Shown piece by piece: positions 42,563 through 54,053 of a DNA stretch of 64,000 nucleotides. The notes under the pieces were generated by a model. The model worked only from the letters and a program-made list of their open reading frames with translations, was not told where the DNA came from and searched no databases. Both the position numbers and the translations under genes were made by a program. Source of the DNA: Cephalotrichum gorgonifer (lineage: Eukaryota > Ascomycota > Sordariomycetes > Microascales > Microascaceae); the NCBI GenBank assembly GCA_900312665.1, contig ONZQ02000009.1, forward strand, positions 124,001 to 188,000, given 5' to 3'. Every line of letters begins with the position of its first letter. The first letter of the stretch is position 1.

Positions 42563-45500
42563 ATGGATATATCCAACGTTCGAGGGTTACTCCTCGCTAC
42601 CCTCGATGCCAATGCCGACACTAGGAGGCGTGCCGAGCTTCAGCTCAAGCAGGTATGGAAGTCAATCACGGCTTGGATCAGTCCACAACATTAAGCACAC
42701 ACCTTTTTCACCCCGAGCCGTTGGCGCACCACCGCCCGCTGCCAAAAGCCCAAGCCCAAGCACACCTCCCCGCGAGCCGGGCCCTATATTTCTCATCTGC
42801 CCCTTCCTGCTCGTGCCTCTGCCTCCCTTCAGCGTTACATTTGAAGACGCGTCTTGGGGCACACTCCCACGCGGACCTTGGCCATACCTCTTCCACTCCA
42901 CGAGACAGACACAGCCCTGAGAAATGTCAGGATTGCTAACGCGGTGTGTCTCTGCGTAGATCGAGGATCATGCCGGCCTCATGGACGCCCTCATGGGCAT
43001 TATGCAGGCTGAGCAGGAGAGCAGCATCCGTCTGGCCAGTACGTCACCTTCCCCTCCCCTTCCCTCCCCCTTTCCCCCTCTTCCTCTGACGCTGCCTCCC
43101 TGCTGCCATTGGGATATACGAGTACTTATCCTCCTCCTTCTACAGCTGCCGTCTACATCAAGAACCGTGTGAACCGCTCGTGGTCTCGCACCGACCACTA
43201 TGCCACCGACAAACTCCTACCCGAGGAAGAGAAAGGCCGATTCCGAGACCAGCTCCTGCCCGTCCTGGCCGCGTCTCAGGGCGCCGTCCGCCAACAGCTC
43301 GTGCCCGTCCTGCAGCGCATCCTTCAGTTCGACTTCCCCGACAAGTGGCCCAACTTCATGGACTACACCATGCAGCTGCTGAACACGAACGACCCGAACT
43401 CCGTGCTGGCCGGCCTACAATGTCTGCTCGCCATCTGCCGTGCGTACCGATACCGCTCTGGCGAATCCCATAACCGCAGCCACTTCGATAGCATCGTGGA
43501 GCTCAGTTTCCCCCGCCTCGTGGCTATCTGCAACGAGCTCATCAACCAGGAGAGCGAGGAGGCCGGCGAGATGCTCCATCTTGCGCTTAAGGCATACAAG
43601 CACGCTACTTGGGTATGTCGATTCCCTTCTCTCCATTCCTTCACTGCCCCCCCGCACCCCCATCCTCGTAGTTTGGATAGAGGGCGAAATCTCCGTGGAG
43701 TGTAGGCTTATCCTTTTATCTCGCAGCTCGAGCTATCACCCTTCCTCCGGCAACGCGAGAACAACATCGCCTGGTGCACCGTATTCCTCAACACCGTCGC
43801 GAAGCCTATTCCCGCCATCGCGATGGCCGATGACGACCAGTACGAGCGTGAGAAGCACCATTGGTGGAAGACAAAGAAGTGGTCGTACTTCAACCTCAAT
43901 CGTCTGTTCGTCAGGTATGCTGCGCACACGCCTGTCTCCAAATAGGACCAGGACCAGGCCTGGCTGGGTTGTGAATGTTTTCGCTAACTATCATTGGCAA
44001 TCTAGGCACGGGAATCCCTCCACATTCCCCAAGACGGCTGATCCGGACGTGCTTCGGTTCGCGGCGGACTTCATCACCAATATTGCCCCCGAAATTCTCA
44101 CAAAATACCTGCAGGAGATCGAGAAGTGGGTGACCAAGACGACGTGGCTAAGTAGGCCGTGTCTGTCCTACACCCTCGTCTTCCTCGACGAGTGCGTTCG
44201 GCCCAAGGAGATGTGGCCGTACCTGAAGCCCCACCTCAACACCCTCATCACCCACCTCGTGTTCCCCGTCATCTGCCTGTCGGAGGAGGACCTGGAGAAG
44301 TTTGAGGACGAGCCCGAGGAGTACCTGCACCGGAAGCTCAACTACTTCGAGGAGGCGTCGGCGCCGGATGTCGCGGCGACGAACTTCCTCGTCGGGCTGA
44401 CCAAGGCGCGGAGGAAGGAGACGTTTGAGATTCTCAAGTTCATCAACGCCGTCGTGACGGAGTACGAGCAGGCCCCCGAGGACAAGAAGAACCACATCGG
44501 CAAGGAGGGCGCGCTGCGCATGATTGGGACCCTGGCGCCCGTCATCCTCGGCAAGAAGAGCCCGATCGCCGACCAGGTCGAGTACTTCCTTGTTCGCTAC
44601 GTCTTCCCCGAGTTCACCAGCTCCCAAGGGTTCCTCCGGGCGAGGGCCTGCGACCTCGTCGAGAAGTTTGAGCAGCTGAACTTCCAGGACCAGAACAACC
44701 TCGTAACCATCTACCGGCACATCCTGGACTGCATGGCCGACCCGGCGCTCCCCGTGCGGATAACGGCGGCGCTCGCGCTGCAGCCGCTGATCCGGCACGA
44801 CATCATCCGGGCGAGCATGCAGCAGAGCATCCCGACCATCATGCAGCAGCTCCTCAAGCTGGCCAACGAGGCCGACATCGACGCCCTGGCCAACGTGATG
44901 GAGGACTTCGTGGAGGTCTTCGCCACCGAGCTGACGCCGTTCGCCGTGGCGCTGAGCGAGCAGCTCCGGGACACGTACTGCAGGATAGTCCGGGAGCTCC
45001 TGGAGAAGAACGACAAGCTGGGCGACGACAGCGAGTACGGCGACTACCTGGACGACAAGAGCATAACGGCCCTCGGCGTCCTGCAGACAATAGGCACACT
45101 CATTCTTACCCTGGAGAGCACGCCCGATGTCCTGCTGCACATCGAGACGGTCCTGATGCCCGTGATTCAGATCACGCTGGAGAATAAGCTCTACGGTGAG
45201 TTTTGCGCATGCCCGGGTCGTTGTGGAGTTCCCTCTTTCACCTTTCTCTCTTTCCGTCCCTCCCTCTCTCTCTCTCGCAAAACCATGTTTGCTGACCTGA
45301 ACCCCGTGTAGACCTCTACAACGAAGTGTTCGAGATTATCGACAGCTGCACCTTTGCGGCAAAGGCGATATCCGGCACGATGTGGAAGGCGTTTGAGCTC
45401 ATCCACCAGACGTTCAAGTCGGGGGCGCAGCTGTACCTCGAGGACATGCTCCCGGCGCTCGACAACTTCGTGCAGTACGGTGCGGCCGACCTTTCGCGGA

Positions 45501-46821
45501 AGCCGGAATACGTCGAGGCGCTGTACTCGATGGTGGCGGAGCTCTTCGTGGACGACAAGCTCAGCAAGGTGGACCGGATCTGCGCGTGCAAGTTGGCGGA
45601 GGCGATGATGCTCAGCCTCAGGGGTCACATCGACCAGTGCGTGCACGGCTTCATCGGCATGTCGATGAGGGTGCTCTCGACGGACGACGTTAAGGGGAAG
45701 TCGTACAAGATCCACCTGATGGAGATGGTGATCAGCGCGATCCACTACAACCCGATCCTGACGCTCCAGGTGCTCGAGCAGAACAACTGGACGAACAAGT
45801 TCTTCAGCCTCTGGTTCGGGAACATGCACTCGTTCTCGCGGGTGCACGACAAGAAGCTGTGCGTGGCGGCGATATCGACGCTTCTGAGCATCCCGCCGGA
45901 CAGCGTCCCCGCGAGCGTGTCTACGGGGTGGCCTAGGCTTCTTCAGGTATGTTGTGGGCGCCCGATAGGTGGTGCGACGGGCGGGGCGACCTTGCGTGTG
46001 CTGACCATCTATTACTACAGGGTATTGCGGAACTGTTCAGGACGTTGCCCTCGGCCGTGTCGAGTAAGTCTGGCCCCTTTTTCTCCGCGATCGACTCCGC
46101 TAGCTGCTTGGAGTAGAGTAGAGGTTAGAATACTAACGGGAGAACTATCTAGGCCGTGAGGAGGCTCTCAAGGACGACTACCAGTACGACGCTGCGACCT
46201 ACGACTACGGCGATGACGACGAGTGGGCGGACGAGGATGCCACCTGGGAGGCTGAGGAGGCACAACAGACTCCGGAACAGGCGGGAGCGCAGGAGTCGGG
46301 CGGGCAGAAGGATACGCAGGATGAGAGCAGCGCGTACCTGGAGTTCCTCAACGAGGAGGTACGTATCCGGGGGCTTCCACAGTTAGGATTGGCTTCTTGG
46401 AGGGGATCTCTGCTAACATACACGATTTAGGCGCAGAAGTTCAGTGGGGGAGATGACATCGACTCAGATGATGACCTCGGCGAGGAGAGCCTCATCCTCG
46501 ACTCGCCACTGGACAAGATCGACAGCTATCAGCTCTTTGCCGCGACGATGCACAGTACGTCCCCCGATCCCGACCCCGACCCCGACCCACACAGCCTGCT
46601 TCTCAAGATTACGTTTACTGACTCGGGGGTTTCTAGAAATGCAAAGCGAGCAGCCGCAGTTCTACACGGAGCTGTGTGGGCAGATCTCGGCGGAGGACAT
46701 GTCGGTTATCCAAGGGGCCATCACCAAGGCGGAGCAGGTGGTTATGGAGCAGATGGCGCTGGCGCAGCAGCAGGGTGCGAACCTACAGCAGCCCGCGGCG
46801 GCGAACGGGGGTGCGAACTAA
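42563..46821 (+). CDS. NMD5: Importin-7/8 (Nmd5/Sxm1-type) beta-karyopherin
   Basis: Ten exons join in frame: 42563-42652, 42960-43038, 43146-43612, 43727-43914, 44006-45195, 45312-45946, 46021-46063, 46153-46358, 46431-46554 and 46637-46821, giving about 1068 aa, close to the usual ~1050. The N-terminal importin-beta domain carries LLLATLDANADTRRRAELQL and TAVYIKNRVNRSW. The middle holds family blocks such as FPDKWPNFMDYTMQLL, KKWSYFNLNRLFVR and EEYLHRKLNYFEEASAPDVA. These are HEAT repeats that wrap cargo and RanGTP. A very acidic segment, about 899-1008, is typical of this subfamily. Yeast Nmd5 and Sxm1 import TFIIS, Hog1, Lhp1 and ribosomal proteins; filamentous fungi usually have a single such gene, so the symbol is only indicative. 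The first intron, 307 nt, is the longest. Confidence 0.95.
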
Positions 46822-47859
46822 GCTAAGCGGCGGGAGAGAGAGGGGAAGAGGAGGTGTCTACGACTGAGATGAGGAATGGTTGGGTAGGGTGTTTGTTTCT
46901 TGCTTTTTATTTAGAGAGAGATAATGCGAGTTATACGCACCGCGGAGGAAAGGGGATAGTTAGTATAGTTCTGACCGAGTGTGGTTGGGGTTAGGCGGGG
47001 AGGTAGGTAAAAAGAAAAAGAGCGCCGTGCAGATGATTTCCTCTGTTTTTTTTCTTTTCCTTTCGTCGTCGATTCCCCTTTGTTTGAGGACGGGTACTGG
47101 GAGGAAGGCGGACGCGGGGGGTTAGGAGAGGAGGAACAATGGGGGGTGAGAGAGAGGGTCTTGGAGGGCTCACGCGAGCATTTGGTTTTGGGGAGGAGGG
47201 CCCGGGGAGGGAGGTTTGCTTATGATATACTAGCAGGGAAAAGAATCGGTATATACACACATATATATATGCCCGAAGCAAGTAGTGCTGCCGCAATCTT
47301 TTTTTCTTCCTTTCTAATATCATCGCCTTGCCTTACGGACGGAGTTGAGGCCGGAGGCGGCGGTGAGGTTGGAGGTGGGAAACCTGGCATCGGAAGTGGC
47401 CGACCCCCGCCGACTCTATGCATCCTTATCGGGGCATTTGCGTAACGCTAACCTTGGAGCTGCCGTACTCCGTGCTCGTGCCCCGCCAACAGTGGGCACA
47501 AACGTACACGTACCTGCAGGGAGCGGTCCAATTTGACTCACTGATTGGACAGTGGGGACTTCGAGCTGTTCCCCAACTATGACCACTGCCCCCTTTCGCC
47601 TCCGCCTGCCTCCGTGCACCTACCCTCGTGATCATAAGCCCGAGACAGCTTCTCTTCTTCCCACCTCTCCTTTTCCTCTTTTTTCTCTCTTTGTTTTTCT
47701 CAAAAAAGAGTTCTCTTGTCTTCATCCTCTTTACTATTCTTCTTTTTTAATCTTGAGGATTTTCTCTATATTATCTTAACTCTTTCTCCGTACTGTGATT
47801 GTGGCCTTTCTCTCCGTTTATAAGATATCTATCTCCGGACCAAATCGAGGAAGCACAAG
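46822..47859. other. Intergenic: importin 3' region and ISN1 promoter
   Basis: No gene. Poly-T and G-rich patches lie at 47040-47220. The last 200 bp are strongly T/C-rich on the plus strand (TTTTCCTCTTTTTTCTC), as expected of a fungal promoter and leader just before the ISN1 start. Confidence 0.6.
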
Positions 47860-49890
47860 ATGACGACCAGATACAGAGTAGAGTGTAAGTTAAGCTGAAA
47901 GTTCGGACGCGGGGTGGAGGAAAACGAAATGACGTAACTTGCTCCCCTCCTACCCGGACTTCCCATTTCCTTCGTTTTCTTTTCTTTTTCTTCTGGACGC
48001 ACTCTAGAGAGAATCGAGAAGCTCGCACTTGGCTCGGGACTCCTCGATATCTCGATCTCCCCCCGCGTGTCAGTTCTGCGAGTTGGGTTTGCTGGATCTG
48101 CTGTACTGACCGCTGACTTACCTCTCTAGACGCCCTTAAGACCCATCGGCGGGACCAATTTATAGGTATCGTTACGCTACCCCCAGACCCTCTCTTCCCC
48201 CATGCCTCTTATCCCGCTCTCTCTCCACATATAGATGGCCCCCATCCGATTCGGAGTTGGTAGCTGTCCATGGTGCCAACTCGGAGTCACACCAAACCTC
48301 TGTACTTTATATATATTTATATATATATACACATATATACTAACCAAACCTTTGCAAAAATAGAATGGATCAAGGCGCTGATGGCCGTCCCCTTCGTCAT
48401 CCACTCCCAGCCCACGGGCGTGTTTGACGACGAGGAGTCCAATGTGAGCCGCATGGCGGCCGAGTCACACCGCCGGTACGCCGAGATCCTCAAGGACGTG
48501 GAGCTCATGGTGGACGACCACAGTAAGGGCCTCCCTCCCCTTTCCTTGCCTCCCCTCGTGGGCATCTCTCCCGTCGCCTCCGCCCTCTATCCCCAACCTA
48601 GCTCCATCCCCAGCCTAGTTACCCCCACCCGCCACTCGGGGACATGCTAACGGAAGACCCCCCCCCCCCCCCCCAAGTCACCCACCAAAGCAAATCACCA
48701 GTCCTCCCCTCCAAGCTCCGGCTCCTCGTCCCCACCGCGGGGCCCTTCTTCACCAGCCTGCCCCTCGAGGACGCCTTCAGGTACCAGGACCGGAAGCGCC
48801 GCATCTCCTCCCGCCGCTACGTCGCCCCGTCCTTCAACGACGTGCGCCTGATCCTCAACTCGGCGCAGCTGCTGGCCGTCTCGAAGGGGGGGAAGGGATC
48901 CCTGCAGCTCGCCACCTTCGACGGGGACGTCACGCTGTACGACGACGGGATGTCGCTTGAGCCCACGAGTCCCATGGTGCCCCGACTAATAGGTATTTAT
49001 CCCCTCCCCCCTTTTCTTCTTCTCTCACCTAGGGGAGAGCTCCGTCGTGCCCGGGGCTTCTCGAAGCCCGCCGTACTAGGAAACAATCATTTTTTTTTTC
49101 TCTGACACATTCTCCAGACCTCCTCCGCCGTGACATCATGATCGGCATCGTGACGGCGGCGGGCTACACCACCGCGGACCTCTACCACGCGCGCCTCCAC
49201 GGCCTCCTGACCGCCATCGCCACCTCCCCGCTCCTCACCGAGCGCCAGCGGCACAACGTCGTCATCATGGGCGGCGAGGCCAACTACCTCTTCCAGTTCT
49301 CCCCCTCCTCCCCGCACCTCCTCGAGCCCGTCCCGCGCGCCGAGTGGCTCACGCCCGAGATGTCCACCTGGTCCGACTCGGAGATCAAGCGCCTCCTCGA
49401 CCTGGCCGAGAAGGCCCTCCGCGACTGCGTCCGCACCCTCGACCTCCCCGCCACCGTCCTCCGCAAGGACCGCGCCGTCGGCATCGTGCCCCGCGAGAGG
49501 GGGATCCGCATGGCGAGGGAGGTCCTAGAGGAGACCGTCCTGGCCGTGCAGAAGACGCTCGAGGTGAGCGCCCTGCGCGAGCCCGCCGCGACCCGCACCC
49601 CCTTCTGCGCCTTCAACGGCGGGAACGACGTCTTCGTCGACATCGGCGACAAGTCGTGGGGCGTCGCCGTGTGCCAGGAGTTCTTCGGGAAGAGGCTGGG
49701 CGAGGGCCACGGGTCCATCAGGGGCGAGAACACGCTGCACGTGGGGGACCAGTTCCTCAGCGCGGGGTCCAACGACTTCAAGGCCAGGAGCGTCTGTACT
49801 ACGGCCTGGATAGCAAGCCCGACGGAGACGGTGGACCTGTTGGATGAGCTGGGGGAGATTCTGGATAAGCACTCCTCGGCCTCGGCGTAG
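47860..49890 (+). CDS. ISN1: IMP-specific 5'-nucleotidase
   Basis: Five exons join in frame: 47860-47884, 48130-48165, 48364-48522, 48678-48992 and 49118-49890, giving 435 aa. The start MTTRYRVEYALKTHRRDQFIEWIK is spread over three exons and matches the conserved ISN1 N-terminus. Next come AVPFVIHSQPTGVFD, LLVPTAGPFFTSLPLEDAF and the HAD-type catalytic motif DGDVTLYDDG (Asp155 nucleophile, Asp157). The C-terminal half has NGGNDVFVDIGDKSWGV and LHVGDQF, the latter HAD motifs with acidic residues. The enzyme hydrolyses IMP to inosine and phosphate in the cytosol, tuning purine nucleotide pools. Intron 2 contains a TA-repeat (48301-48341). Intron 3 ends in a run of 15 C followed by AAG, an unusual acceptor. 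Confidence 0.95.
48301..48341. repeat. TA-rich repeat within ISN1 intron 2
   Basis: An imperfect TA run inside the 198-nt second intron, a few nucleotides before the ACTAAC branch site near 48338. Confidence 0.8.
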
Positions 49891-51190
49891 GTCACGGGGG
49901 GGATCAAGGGGGAATGGGGAGGAGGACGAGGTGTGGTAAGCACCCTGGGCGTATAACCACCGAGGGAAAGGAAATAGTTACGAGTAATGAATGGGTAATA
50001 TCATGTCTGCCATCTACCATCCATCGTCTAGGTCTCGTGGGCCGTCTCATGCCATGTCATGTCATCATCACATCCGCCGCGTCCAACAGCCTCCTCTGCC
50101 ATCCCCATTCTACGATATCCCATCTCCCATCTCCCTTGCCCACGGACCTCAAGACCTCTGCTATGGCCACTCACGCACGGAGAACCACACACTCCCCTCT
50201 TACCCATGCTCACCCACCCGCAACCTGCCAGCGACCTCGCGCAAGGTGCCGTGCTTATCATAACCCTGTATCCGCCATAATCATAATCACACCGACTCGT
50301 CCTACCGCCCACCATCTCACCAGGCTACGAGTTACGTGCCCAACCCCAGATGACGAAGAACGGGAGACACGTCCCGTCATGCCGTGGGACGACTGACGTC
50401 TGCCAAGACGGCATCCATCACACCCCCAGCCAGTCCCCATCTCATCTTTTGCCAACCACCCCCCTTTTCTCAGGTACTTCACCTCCTATCAGACCTCGCC
50501 CCCCCAAGACGTTTCACGAAACCCCCAAACCTTACGTTGAACCCATTCACTTGATCCTCCCACATGCAATGAAGAATAACATCAAAGAATCAAGTCAATT
50601 CATTTCATTTCTTTTTCAATACGCCCTAAACTCCCCGCCCACTGTCGCCCGCCCCGTCTTGGCTTGATCCTCCCCCCCTGATGCCCCTGATGCCCCGATG
50701 CCAACATATCCCCTGTCGACCGCCGGTAACGCCTTGTCCCTGGACCCCTGTGCACCAAAAGCCACAAAGGAAACAAAGGGACGGAGTAATGTGAAGAAGT
50801 AAAAATGAAAAAGGAAAAAAAAGGAAGCGAGAAAAGGAAAGAGAGGATTTATGTACACCTCCGAATGTACACAGTTGCTCGTGTGAACCCCATTTGGGCG
50901 AATAAAAAAATATGAAAAATGGTATATACCGCCTCCCCATTATCATACCATGCATGTTGTGTGAGGGAGAACAACGGATGTGCGTATGTGCGTATATGTG
51001 TGTGTGCGTGTGTATATGTGTAGCCTTAATCAGTTTGTGGCTCGAGGTTGGGGCGTAAAAACCCGTATAGCACACAAGACAGGGGGCCAAACAGCAGTGA
51101 TAATGTTATTTATAAAGGATGCGGAACAAGGAACAAGACTGCCAGCAACTAGAAATCTCTGTCAGGGTTCCACCAGAAATCCAGGTCAGC
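49891..51190. other. Convergent intergenic region between ISN1 and the kinase
   Basis: ISN1 and the kinase converge here, so both 3' UTRs should lie in this 1.3 kb. No gene is seen. The region is C/A-rich at 50000-50550. A (TG)n-type repeat is at 50978-51021. Confidence 0.6.
50978..51021. repeat. Imperfect (TG)n repeat
   Basis: TG/TA-alternating sequence, mostly TGTG with GCGT interruptions, about 170 bp after the kinase stop codon, probably in its 3' UTR. Confidence 0.8.
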
Positions 51191-54053
51191 TCAGTACCCG
51201 GGCTTCCCAGGCATGATACCAAGCGACGGTGCGCCGCTGCCGCTCGTGGCCTGACCGGGGGGCAGATGGTTATGGCAGTAGATCTTCTTGTTGGCGACCT
51301 TCACGGCAGCGTTCTTCTTCGAGACGTCGATCGGCGCTGGGTCCTCATAAGACTCGAGCTGACAGCACTCGATGTTCTTCACCCACCGGTTCGCCAAGAC
51401 GTCGGCGATCATGGTTCGTCGGGTCGTGTCGGGGTTCAACATCCCGAGTAGGAGGCGGCGTAACGCGGGCGGCTTGATAAACCGGTCAAACGCGGCGACG
51501 TGCGGGTAGTCCGTCTCCGTGGGCTGCGCGGGGCCGTCGGCCTCCATGTGCTTGGCGTTCCAGTCGGCCCATCCCTTGGCGAGTGTGGCGTAGTTGGGGT
51601 CGTTCTCGTCGGCCTTGGCCCAGATACTACCGCCAAAGATGAGCTGGAGCATGATGATGGCCGAGCCCCACACGTCCAGCGCCCTCGGGTCGTACCGGCC
51701 GTCCTTGGCAAGCACCTCGGGTGCGATGTACGGCTCGCTGCCACAGATGCCGGGCGCACAGAGCCGCACATCGCCCATGTTCTTGCCACAGATGCCGCCC
51801 GCCTCGCGCAGGCCCGGGTGGCTGCCCGAGAACACCTCCGACACACCAAAATCGGTAATCTTGAGCTTGCTGTCCTTGGTGATGAGGAGGTTCTCCAGCT
51901 TGATGTCCCGGTGGGCGATACCGTTGCTGTGCAGGTAGCCGACGCCCTGAACGAGCTGCTTGAAGAGGCAGTGGCGGTCCCCCGCGCGCGACTCCTGCTT
52001 CAGGTATCCCTTCTCCACGAGGCCGAACAGGTCGCCCTCGGAGCAGTATTCCATCACGTGGTTCCACCGGCCGTGGTCGGTGCACAGGCGGACCGTCTCC
52101 ACGATGTTGGGGTGGTGCAAACTCTTGGCAATGCTGTACTCCGACTTGATCTTCTTCTCGTACTCCTCCTGCGATTCGCGTCCCGACTTGCCACGGAACT
52201 CCTTGACCGCGTAGAGCTCACACGGGTACCCCTTGCGCATCATCAGTGTCACCTTGGACGTCGCACCCTTGCCGAGGTGCTTGCCGTGACGTCCCAGGAG
52301 CTTGCTCTGGTACTCGAATTCGGAGAGGAGTTCGGCCACGTCCACGGTGAAGTCGTCGGGGAGACTCAGGCTCATCCGTCGAGCCTTGGCGCCAGTTCCC
52401 TGATCTGGGGGGTATGGCCAAGGCAGCCGTTCGGCCGGTACAAAGGGTGATTCGCCATCAGTACTGTCCTTCGGCAGCGCCGGCTTCTCCTTCCGGCCGT
52501 CGAAACTGTTGGCTCTCCTCTTAGGCTTCTTCTTGTCCTTGTCCTTATCCTTGTCCCGGCCGGGAACGTTCCCGTGCACAAAGTTGACGGCACGGCCCCG
52601 GATGCCGAGGCCCGTCGAGGCGCGGTGCTTTTTCGTCAGCCCATCAGAGGCGGCGTCCGCTTCGTCGTGGTGGTGGTGTCCGTTGACGGCGGCGACGCGA
52701 CTTATGAAGGTCATCTCGAGAGGGGGTGACCCGGGGGACGGGGGCGTGTTGGAGCGGGTGGTAGTGCCAGACTTGCTCAAGGAGAACTTCCTGCCCGCAG
52801 GAGACTTGGCCTGGGCATTCAGGTTCACGTCCGAGGTTGGGGTGCTGGCGACGCCGGAGTCCTTTGAGTTATTCCGTCGGAAGAGGCCCACTTTGCTTGA
52901 GACCGAGGAGAACGACTTTCTTAGAGTGCCAGCAGTGGATGAGAAAGACGGGCGTTTTGAAGGTGTCGTCGAAAATGACTGGCGGTCTTGGCCGGTGGTC
53001 GAGGCCTTGGTCAAAGGAGCTCCTACAGCGCTAGAGGTCGCCGTGCGCGTCGCGATTTCAGTAGGGCCAGGCGATGCGTTTGTGTTGACGGCCAGAGGGT
53101 GCTTAGCCACTACGGGTAGAGCATTCGAAGGGGCTAAGTCGGCGCTGGTGTTGGAGCCGGCGGTATCGATATCGGAATTATCTCGAGTGCGGACGGCGGT
53201 GAATTCCCGAGATTGCCTACCACTAATAGGCGTGACGGGTTCGTTGGGCGCTGCCTCACTTTCTGATTCAGTTTCCTCGAGAATTGCGCTGCTGGTCAGG
53301 TCTGTTGAGTAGAGTCGAGTGCGTGAAGGTATTGGTTCTAGGTTGCATGACTGTGCGGGATCTGCGAGGGTTGTTTCTGGTTCGGAACCTACGGGGTGAG
53401 GTTGGGCCGTATGTTAGCTTGGGAGGGAGGAGATTAACAGAAACAAATAGCGTCGAAGGAGTTAGGGACCAGAGCCATTATTGTCGAGGACAAAAGAGGT
53501 TAGGATGGTGTATATGGGCAGAGAGTAGAGGCAAAGAAAAGGGCTCTGGGGAAAGGGAGACAAAAACAGGTCTGGTTGGGATGGGAAAGGAAAACGCAGA
53601 AATTAAGGTTCGGTGAATCCGGATTGGGGATGTGCAAGAACGGAAAGCACGGTGGGAGGTGCGTCAGAATTAGCACGAAGGGGGCAGGAAGGGGAAGCGA
53701 GGCAAGGCAGGTACGAATACAAAATGGTAGTACCGCCGGCAAGCCCGGTTGGATAGAACCAGCAGGTAGCCCACACCAAAATGCTTCTGGAAGCTAGCCA
53801 AGGCAAAAAAAAAGAGCAAAGAAGGGTTATCAAGTCTCGCAGGAAAAGGAAAAGGAAGGGAGAGAGCGAATGGTGGTGGGTATGGCTGCATGTACTCTGT
53901 ACAGCAAAACGACATTTATGTCCAACCAAAACTAGGGGTTCTTTGAAATATCGCCAGTGACAATGCAGCAATGTCTGGGTACATACCTGAAGAGAAGATG
54001 GCGGAATTGAAAGACGGCCGGCCCTGCTCTGCGAACAAAGCGCTTGGAGCCAT
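51191..54053 (-). CDS. Serine/threonine protein kinase, HAL4/SAT4-like
   Basis: Two exons on the minus strand, 54053-53987 and 53388-51191, share a G|GT Gly codon and give 754 aa. The long frame is open upstream of 53110 (only a GTG there) to the acceptor at 53389, so the real start is taken as the ATG at 54053 (MAPSALFAEQGRPSFNSAIF). The GTATGT donor, an AGCTAAC branch site at 53413-53418 and exact phase support the 598-nt intron. Residues 24-385 are low-complexity and Ser/Thr-rich. The kinase domain starts near 390: GKGATSKV P-loop, Lys418, catalytic HRDIKLEN (Asp517), DFG at 535, and CGSEPYIAPE. The family (Hal4, Hal5, Npr1) stabilises plasma-membrane transporters such as Trk1 and controls K+ and amino-acid uptake. 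The C-terminal tail follows a final NRWVKNIECCQLES. Confidence 0.9.

Noticed and set aside
44148..45140. 330-codon minus-strand frame opposite the importin gene
   Set aside because: It is the GC-rich antisense shadow of the importin exon, with skewed Leu/Arg/Val composition and no domain; the plus strand carries the real conserved protein.
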